A stretch of DNA of 5,484 bases from an uncultured Collinsella sp. (GTDB lineage Bacteria; Actinomycetota; Coriobacteriia; Coriobacteriales; Coriobacteriaceae). Position 1 is the first letter of the stretch. Each line of letters starts with the position of its first letter. Of the stretch, positions 1 to 4,361 are shown one piece after another. The notes beneath the pieces were generated by a model. The model saw only the letters and a list, made by a program, of their open reading frames with translations. It ran no database searches and was not told the DNA's origin. A program made the position numbers and the translations under genes. The stretch is taken from the NCBI GenBank assembly GCA_947003675.1, contig CAMQPJ010000104.1, positions 1 to 5,484 of the forward strand, given 5' to 3'.

Positions 1-17
1 CGGGGCCTTTTAAAAAA

Positions 18-39
18 CCCGCCCCGCCCCCCCACCCCC
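18..39 (-). other. Potential G-quadruplex (C-tract block on + strand)
   Basis: The + strand has C runs at 18-20, 22-25, 27-33 and 35-39 separated by single bases (G, G, A). The - strand therefore carries four G runs of 3 to 7 bases with one-base loops, the classic pattern for a stable parallel G-quadruplex; the + strand could form an i-motif. On the - strand the block is followed directly by T6 (complement of 12-17), so it could also act as a terminator-like element for leftward transcription. A competing hairpin pairs 35-39 with GGGGG at 43-47. Sequence pattern is seen directly; folding in the cell is inference. Confidence 0.6.
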
Positions 40-104
40 ACCGGGGGCGCGCTTAAAAAAACCGCGAAGCGTTTATAGCGAGCAGGCAAGGTCGCCGATA
101 GGCG

Positions 105-185
105 GCCGCAGCCGGTGCGGATTTGCGAAGCAAATACGCGGACGTCCCGTTGCCCGCTCCACCGAGCGCGGGAGAACTCGGGACG
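105..185. repeat. Structured repeat, copy 1 (two hairpins)
   Basis: This is an 81-base element matching copy 2 (235-315) at 63 of 81 positions. Hairpin A pairs 121-126 with 130-135 around a GAA loop, then a G120/A136 mismatch, then 116-119 with 137-140 (one G-T pair). Its core is GCGAAGC, known as an unusually stable DNA mini-hairpin. Hairpin B has an outer perfect 7-pair stem, 143-149 with 179-185, and an inner stem, 153-156 with 169-172 and 157-159 with 164-166, with bases 167-168 bulged and a CACC loop. Orientation is unknown, as the structure is possible on either strand. Copy number elsewhere in the genome cannot be judged here. Confidence 0.8.
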
Positions 186-234
186 GCCAATTCAACAAAG
201 TTTTCCCCATCGTCTCCGTGAATCCGAGGAGATC

Positions 235-315
235 GCCGCAGCCGGTGCGCGTCCGCGACGCGGGCGCGCGGATGTCCCGTTGCCCGCTCCATCGAGTACG
301 GGGGACCTCGGGAAC
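235..315. repeat. Structured repeat, copy 2 (compensated hairpin)
   Basis: This second copy starts 130 bases after copy 1. The flanks of hairpin A (first 15 bases) are identical to copy 1, but the stem has changed: 246-256 pairs with 260-270 around a GAC loop over 11 pairs, two of them G-T. Three A-T pairs of copy 1 are replaced by G-C pairs, one by a G-T pair, and its G/A mismatch by C-G. Hairpin B is kept: outer 275-279 with 309-313; inner 283-286 with 299-302 and 287-289 with 294-296; bulge 297-298; loop CATC. The 50 bases after it barely resemble those after copy 1. Confidence 0.8.
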
Positions 316-365
316 GTCGGGTCCAACCCGCTGTGCCCGTGCGTGTGCGCGGACCGGGTCTGCCG

Positions 366-421
366 ACCGCAGCCGGTGCGTATTTGCGAAGCAAATGCGC
401 AGACGTCCTCATGGTCGCTCC
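366..421. repeat. Structured repeat, copy 3 (truncated)
   Basis: This third copy, 131 bases after copy 2, keeps only hairpin A and a degraded start of the hairpin B region, ending at the CGCTCC shared by all copies. Hairpin A pairs 377-387 with 391-401 around GAA: 11 consecutive pairs, only one of them G-T, making it the best-paired A-T-rich version. It ends about 55 bases before the -10-like box of purB, so it lies upstream of the promoter and would not be part of the purB mRNA if that box is used. Confidence 0.75.
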
Positions 422-474
422 AATTCCAAAATGTTAGGTTAATGCCTACTGCCCATACTTGCACCTGCGCACGG

Positions 475-480
475 TACAAT
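475..480 (+). promoter_or_regulatory. Candidate -10 box of the purB promoter
   Basis: TACAAT at 475-480 matches the sigma-70-type consensus at five of six positions and lies 45 bases before the purB start codon. There is no good -35 box at 16-18 bases upstream; the TTGCAC at 459-464 is only 10 bases away, too close to pair with it. The promoter may be weak or activator-dependent, or another box may be used. No purine riboswitch or other known leader was recognised in the short leader that would result. Confidence 0.4.
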
Positions 481-524
481 GGTTGGGTTACGACCAACGT
501 GCCAATAACCAAAAAGGAGCCGCT

Positions 525-1871
525 ATGATCGATCGCTATACCCGCCCGGAGATGGGACACATCTTCTCCCTCGAGAACAAGTACGCCATTTGGCAGGAGA
601 TCGAGGTTCTGGCCTGCGAGGCCCAGGCGGAGCTCGGCAAGATCGGTATTTCCAAAGACGAGGCCCAGTGGATCCGCGACCATGCCAACTTTGAGAAGGC
701 GAAGGTCGATGAGATCGAGGAAGTCACGCGCCATGACGTCATTGCCTTTCTGACCAACATGAAGGAATACATCGATGCCGATGTTCCCGAGGGCGACCCC
801 AAGCCCAGCCGCTGGGTTCACTATGGCATGACCAGCTCCGATCTGGGCGACACGGCCCTGTGCTACCAGCTCACCCAGGCCTGCGACCTGATCATCGAGG
901 ATGTCAAGAAGCTCGGCGAGATTTGCAAGCGTCGTGCCTTCGAGGAGCGCAACACGCTCTGCGCCGGCCGTACTCATGGCATCCATGCCGAGCCGATGAC
1001 CTTTGGCATGAAGTTTGGCTCTTGGGCCTGGGAGCTCAAGCGCGATCTGGATCGTCTTGAGGACGCCCGCAAGAACGTTGCCTTCGGTGCTATCTCGGGC
1101 GCTGTCGGCACGTACAGCTCCATCGAGCCGTTCGTCGAGGAGTACGTCTGCGAGCACCTGGGCCTGGTTCACGACCCGCTGTCCACGCAGGTTATCAGCC
1201 GCGACCATCACGCCTATCTCGCCGGCGTTCTTGCCACCACTGCGGCCACCTGCGAGCGCATCGCTACCGAGGTTCGCAATCTGCAGAAGACTGATACGCT
1301 CGAGGCCGAGGAGCCGTTCCGTAAGGGCCAAAAGGGCAGCTCAGCCATGCCACACAAGCGCAACCCCATCACCATGGAGAAGGTCTGCGGCCTGTCGCGC
1401 GTCGTGAAGGCCAACGCGCAGGTTGCCTTCGACAACGTCGCCCTGTGGCACGAGCGTGACATTTCGCACTCCTCTGCCGAGCGCGTCGCCCAGGCCGATA
1501 GCTTCATCGCGCTCGACCACATGTTCCAGTGCCTCATTCGCGTTATCGACGGCCTGCAGCTGTACCCTGCCCGCATGATGGCCAACCTCAATAAGACCCG
1601 CGGCCTCATCTTCTCCTCCAAGGTGCTGCTCGCCCTCGTCGACACGGGCATCACCCGCGAGGACGCGTACGCCATTGTGCAGGAGAACGCCATGGCAACC
1701 TGGCACGAGGTACAGGATTGTGTCTCCGGCCCTACCTTTAAGGAGCGTCTCGAGGCTGACCCGCGCTGCACCGTCAGCCAGGAAAAGCTCGACGAGATCT
1801 TTGATCCGTGGGACTTCCTCACCCGTATCGACACGGTCTTTGATCGTCTGGAGCAGCTGAGCTTCGAGTAG
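525..1871 (+). CDS. purB: Adenylosuccinate lyase
   Basis: This 448-residue cytoplasmic enzyme of purine synthesis cleaves fumarate from SAICAR to give AICAR and from adenylosuccinate to give AMP. It belongs to the fumarase/aspartase superfamily and is expected to be a homotetramer with active sites built from several subunits. Visible signatures are HYGMTSSD (H99-D106), GRTHGIHAEP (R149, H151, H154) and the superfamily loop GSSAMPHKRNP (271-281), whose serine pair S272-S273 includes the likely catalytic base. The C-terminal part (about 360-448) fits the ADSL C-terminal domain. The length is near normal, and the frame is intact. ATG at 525 is chosen because AAAAAGGAG (511-519) sits five bases before it; an in-frame TTG at 459 has no such site and would lie upstream of the likely promoter. 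The gene appears monocistronic, with a hairpin after the stop codon. Identification is very secure. Confidence 0.97.
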   Translation: MIDRYTRPEMGHIFSLENKYAIWQEIEVLACEAQAELGKIGISKDEAQWIRDHANFEKAKVDEIEEVTRHDVIAFLTNMKEYIDADVPEGDPKPSRWVHYGMTSSDLGDTALCYQLTQACDLIIEDVKKLGEICKRRAFEERNTLCAGRTHGIHAEPMTFGMKFGSWAWELKRDLDRLEDARKNVAFGAISGAVGTYSSIEPFVEEYVCEHLGLVHDPLSTQVISRDHHAYLAGVLATTAATCERIATEVRNLQKTDTLEAEEPFRKGQKGSSAMPHKRNPITMEKVCGLSRVVKANAQVAFDNVALWHERDISHSSAERVAQADSFIALDHMFQCLIRVIDGLQLYPARMMANLNKTRGLIFSSKVLLALVDTGITREDAYAIVQENAMATWHEVQDCVSGPTFKERLEADPRCTVSQEKLDEIFDPWDFLTRIDTVFDRLEQLSFE

Positions 1872-1896
1872 GTTCGGGCATAACGTTAGCTTTTTA

Positions 1897-1943
1897 GGGC
1901 GCTTTGCTGGTAATGTGTGTTGCCGGCAAAGCGCCTCGTTGCA
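1897..1943 (+). terminator. Probable purB terminator hairpin
   Basis: A 16-pair stem, 1897-1912 with 1921-1936, has an eight-base loop (1913-1920). The core of ten pairs (1898-1907 with 1926-1935) is perfect; three of the remaining pairs are G-T. It starts 26 bases after the purB stop. The downstream T tract is weak (CGTTGCATTT), so termination may be incomplete or factor-assisted. The hairpin could also protect the 3' end of the mRNA. Confidence 0.7.
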
Positions 1944-1959
1944 TTTAGGGAAAGACGGG

Positions 1960-1965
1960 GATAAT
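1960..1965 (+). promoter_or_regulatory. Candidate -10 box before the TSCPD gene
   Basis: GATAAT at 1960-1965 matches the -10 consensus at five of six positions and lies 35 bases before the start codon at 2000. TTGCAT at 1939-1944 could be a -35 box but with a short 15-base spacer. The box sits in the loop of a five-base inverted repeat (AGACG 1953-1957, CGTCT 1969-1973), a possible operator. Its position just after the purB hairpin supports a separate transcription unit. Confidence 0.35.
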
Positions 1966-1999
1966 AGTCGTCTCGAATAACATTCTGAGAGGGGATCGC

Positions 2000-2263
2000 A
2001 TGATTTCGTTTGATTACAAGCCTCAGGGCGTGTGTGCTCGCAATATTCACCTTGACCTTTCCGATGACGGCAACAAGGTGATGGGCGTTGAATTTACCGG
2101 CGGCTGCGACGGCAATCTCAAGGCTATCTCCAAGCTGGTCGAGGGCGCTCCTGCCGATCGCGTAATCGAGGTTCTCGCCGGTAATACCTGCGGTATGAAA
2201 AAGACCTCCTGCGCCGACCAGCTTACACGCGCTATCGAGGCCGCTCGCACCGAGATCGCCTAA
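2000..2263 (+). CDS. TSCPD-domain small protein (TIGR03905-like)
   Basis: This 87-residue cytoplasmic protein consists of one TSCPD domain, the type also found at the C-terminus of adenosylcobalamin-dependent ribonucleotide reductases (NrdJ). Family members of this size have no established function. Visible features are four cysteines, C12, C36 (in FTGGCDGNL), C64 (in NTCG) and C71 (in KTSCADQL); their spacing suggests binding of a metal such as zinc, which is inference from the family. There is no signal peptide or membrane segment. ATG at 2000 follows AGAGGGG (1988-1994) at a good distance. The stop codon shares its last base with the start of the lipoprotein gene (TAATG), so the two are probably translationally coupled. 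No reductase gene lies beside it in this window, so a role in nucleotide reduction is not supported by context. Confidence 0.88.
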   Translation: MISFDYKPQGVCARNIHLDLSDDGNKVMGVEFTGGCDGNLKAISKLVEGAPADRVIEVLAGNTCGMKKTSCADQLTRAIEAARTEIA

Positions 2264-3474
2264 TGGGTATCGCCGATCACATCAAGAACGGAATATCGCG
2301 TCGCGGCTTTGTACTCGGTGGGGCTGCCGCGGGCGCTGCCACGGTGCTTGCCGGATGCTCGAAAAAAACGGGTACCAGCGATGATGCCGCCGGCGAGCCG
2401 CAGGTTATCAAGGACGATTCCAAAATCATCTCGATTACGGATGAGTACGAGGCAGTCGACATCGATCTTGAGCCGGCGGCGTCGTGGACGCTGCCGCTGG
2501 GTACGCTGCTGTACTACTGCGACGGCGATTACGCCGCGGCGATGATGGCGCCCGCATCGGCACTGCACGCCAACACACTCGGTGTGCTCAACCTGGGCGA
2601 TGGCTCGCTTACCACATTAATCGAGGATCCTATCGAGGGCACGGGATATGCATTCTACGATGTCCGTGCCGGCGACGGCGTATTCGCGTGGGTTGAGATG
2701 AACTTTGCCAATTCATCGTGGAAGCTCTACGCTCAAAATCTGTCGGGCGCTTCGCTCTCTGGCGATGTGGTTGAGCTCGATCGAGGTGGCAAGGACTACG
2801 ATCCGCCGCTGTTTACGGCGTTCGGGGCATCAGTCATCTGGTATAAAATGCCTTCGGCAGGCGGCAATAAAACGAGTAGTGATTCGTTTTGCTATCGTCG
2901 CTCGCTTGATGAATCCAAGGCCGAGGTAATTTGGAAATCGACGGGCCGCTTTGCATCGGCCCCGCGCGCGAGCGACGGCATTTTGACCATCTCGCCGCGT
3001 GTCCGCAACGACGAGGGCGTCTACTACGGCATAACGGCAATCGATCTGACCGACGGCAACAACACCAAACGTGCCCAGCTAGTCCTTCCCTCGTCAGTCT
3101 CGCCTTTCGAGGCCGTATATATGGGCGATACCTTCGTGTTTTCTATCGAGGCGGCCTATAGTGGCGTGGGCAGCCTGGGCAATATGGGCACATATATCGG
3201 TAATGAGGGAGGGCCGTACCTCTTCCTGTCCCGCGAGCCGCTCGCATGTGCGGCTGGCAAGAAGAATAAATACCTTGTTAAGGTACAGGCGTCGCATTTC
3301 CTGATCGACACCTCTGCCAAGACCTATGGCTCGCTGCTGTCGCCCGACCGCGCTTTGGAGTATGGCGATTATCCAGCTACGGCGGGAAAATCGGACTCAT
3401 TCCTTACGTACGCCACGGTGCGCAACAGCCAGGGTATACCAGAGACGGTCACTGCACGTCTATTCTCTCTTTAA
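2263..3474 (+). CDS. Tat-exported lipoprotein, possible beta-propeller
   Basis: This 403-residue protein has unknown function. The N-terminus has a twin-arginine signal, SRRGFVLGG (R13-R14), followed by an Ala/Gly-rich hydrophobic stretch and a lipobox LAGC with C32 as the lipidation site, so it should be exported folded and anchored on the outer face of the membrane. A hydrophilic linker (about 33-55) follows. The rest shows beta-strand-rich units in which a hydrophobic strand with W or Y (FAWVEM at 141-146, VIWYKM at 191-196) leads into a polar turn and a second strand, like the blades of a TolB- or WD-type propeller; this is inference from pattern, not a recognised domain. No enzyme motif is seen. 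The start overlaps the upstream stop by one base and has only a weak GAG ribosome site (2252-2254), so reinitiation after the TSCPD gene is likely. It lies just before a two-component system and may modulate its sensor. Confidence 0.82.
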   Translation: MGIADHIKNGISRRGFVLGGAAAGAATVLAGCSKKTGTSDDAAGEPQVIKDDSKIISITDEYEAVDIDLEPAASWTLPLGTLLYYCDGDYAAAMMAPASALHANTLGVLNLGDGSLTTLIEDPIEGTGYAFYDVRAGDGVFAWVEMNFANSSWKLYAQNLSGASLSGDVVELDRGGKDYDPPLFTAFGASVIWYKMPSAGGNKTSSDSFCYRRSLDESKAEVIWKSTGRFASAPRASDGILTISPRVRNDEGVYYGITAIDLTDGNNTKRAQLVLPSSVSPFEAVYMGDTFVFSIEAAYSGVGSLGNMGTYIGNEGGPYLFLSREPLACAAGKKNKYLVKVQASHFLIDTSAKTYGSLLSPDRALEYGDYPATAGKSDSFLTYATVRNSQGIPETVTARLFSL

Positions 3475-3533
3475 GCTTAGAGGGGTTAAAAAGGCGCCAA
3501 CAGGGGAATAAACGCGTTGTAATTGTGAGTACC

Positions 3534-3572
3534 GCCCGCCGAGCTGCCGCGTCATAGCGGCATCCGGCGGGC
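3534..3572. promoter_or_regulatory. Interrupted inverted repeat before the response regulator
   Basis: The outer stem 3534-3541 pairs with 3565-3572 (eight perfect pairs) and the inner stem 3545-3550 with 3557-3562 (six perfect pairs), with a small internal loop and a six-base apical loop (3551-3556). It lies 59 bases after the lipoprotein stop, so it could end that transcript, but no T tract follows. It also covers the expected -35 region of the TAAAAT box at 3583-3588, so an operator role is equally possible. Confidence 0.55.
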
Positions 3573-3582
3573 TCAGGTGCGT

Positions 3583-3588
3583 TAAAAT
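3583..3588 (+). promoter_or_regulatory. Candidate -10 box of the two-component operon
   Basis: TAAAAT at 3583-3588 matches the -10 consensus at five of six positions and lies 40 bases before the response regulator start codon. The position where a -35 box would fall (about 3560-3565) is GC-rich, has no consensus match and is inside the right arm of the inverted repeat. This fits a promoter needing an activator, possibly the response regulator itself, but that is inference. Confidence 0.4.
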
Positions 3589-3627
3589 GGGCTTGTTCTT
3601 AGCTAATTGAGACAGGGGGGCCGTGTT

Positions 3628-4350
3628 ATGGCTTCAGATGCAAAAAAGATTCTGCTGGTCGAGGATGAGAAGGCAATCCGTGACGCCGTCGCTGCCTATC
3701 TCGAGCGCGAAGGCTACTGGGTTGTGGGCGTCGGCGACGGCCAGTCCGCGATCGAGGAGTTCGAGAAGCATCAGTTCGACCTGGTCGTGCTCGACCTTAT
3801 GCTCCCCAAGATTCCCGGCGAGCGCGTTTGTCGCACCATTCGCGATACCTCGGATGTCCCCATCATCATGCTGACGGCTAAGGGCGAGATCGAGGACCGT
3901 ATTATCGGTCTTGAGCTCGGCGCCGACGACTATCTGATTAAGCCGTTCTCGCCGCGCGAGCTCGTCGCCCGCGTTCGCGCTCTGTTCCGCCGTGCCCATC
4001 AGGCCGACGAGCCCACCGTCGAGGTACTCGACTTCGGCGATCTGGTCATCGATATCTCGGGCCACAAGATCTTGGTCGAGGGCAAGGAAGTCGATCTGAC
4101 GGCTTCCGAGTTCAAGCTGCTCACCACGCTTGCCCGCCATCCCGGCCGTGTGTATAACCGCATGGAGCTGGTCGAGAAAGTGCTCGGGTATGACTTTGAG
4201 GGCTATGAGCGCACCATCGATAGCCACGTGAAGAATCTTCGCGCCAAGCTGGGCGATGATCCCAAGAAGCCCAAGTGGCTCTACACCGTCCATGGTGTCG
4301 GCTATCGCTTCGAGGCTCCGGCCAAGACCGATAAGTCGGACGAGAAATAG
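3628..4350 (+). CDS. OmpR/PhoB-family response regulator
   Basis: This 240-residue cytoplasmic transcription factor is the output half of a two-component system. The receiver domain (about 6-122) has the acidic pair E12-D13, phosphoacceptor D56 in VVLDLMLP, T83 and K105 in KPFSPRE, so all key residues are present. The DNA-binding winged helix (about 131-229) has the LTASEFKLL helix (157-165), the recognition helix RTIDSHVKNLRAKL (195-208) and the terminal hairpin GVGYRF (223-228). A short charged tail follows. ATG at 3628 is chosen because AGGGGGGC (3613-3620) precedes it at seven bases; an in-frame TTG at 3607 lacks such a site. The kinase gene starts 11 bases after its stop. The regulon cannot be deduced, and it cannot be assigned to a named regulator such as PhoP or MtrA from this sequence alone. 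Confidence 0.95.
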   Translation: MASDAKKILLVEDEKAIRDAVAAYLEREGYWVVGVGDGQSAIEEFEKHQFDLVVLDLMLPKIPGERVCRTIRDTSDVPIIMLTAKGEIEDRIIGLELGADDYLIKPFSPRELVARVRALFRRAHQADEPTVEVLDFGDLVIDISGHKILVEGKEVDLTASEFKLLTTLARHPGRVYNRMELVEKVLGYDFEGYERTIDSHVKNLRAKLGDDPKKPKWLYTVHGVGYRFEAPAKTDKSDEK

Positions 4351-4361
4351 GGAAATCACAT

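Larger units (their letters stand above)
1..524. other. Non-coding region upstream of purB
   Basis: No believable gene is seen here. Open frames exist on both strands, but they run through repeat copies, start without ribosome binding sites and resemble no family I know. In order, the region holds a short GC stem end followed by TTTT (1-11), which may be the right arm of a terminator for a gene to the left; a C-tract block (18-39) flanked by A6 (12-17) and A7 (55-61); a GCGAAGC mini-hairpin (64-70); a NotI-type palindrome (102-109); three copies of an imperfect structured repeat; and the purB promoter and leader. The left gene is outside the window, so the full size of this intergenic region is unknown. 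Confidence 0.75.

Noticed and set aside
53..412. Open frame on the - strand with repeated SAxLLRKxAPAA-type peptides
   Set aside because: The repeated peptides are only the translation of repeat copies 1 and 3, which lie 261 bases apart and so share a frame; no start signal or domain.
105..421. CRISPR array
   Set aside because: Only three copies, long and imperfect, with roughly 50-base diverged gaps of unequal similarity and no cas gene; does not fit repeat-spacer structure.
459..464. TTGCAC as the purB -35 box or TTG as an earlier purB start
   Set aside because: Only 10 bases separate it from the -10 box, and as a start codon it lacks a ribosome site whereas ATG at 525 has a strong one.
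482..512. Small alternative stems in the purB leader (482-486 with 494-498; 486-490 with 506-510)
   Set aside because: Only five pairs each, and if the -10 box at 475-480 is used the transcript begins near 487, so the first stem would not exist in the RNA.
115..528. Open frame on the + strand through the repeats up to purB
   Set aside because: Translation of the repeats in another frame, with Cys/Arg-rich composition unlike a real protein, and it crosses the likely purB promoter and ribosome site.
192..1331. Long open frame (379 codons) on the - strand across purB
   Set aside because: It is antisense to the secure purB gene, enters the repeat region, has no ribosome site and matches no family; it is a shadow produced by GC-rich codon usage.
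1881..1888. TAACGTTA palindrome after purB
   Set aside because: Eight-base palindromes are expected by chance at this length, and there is no second copy nearby to suggest an operator.
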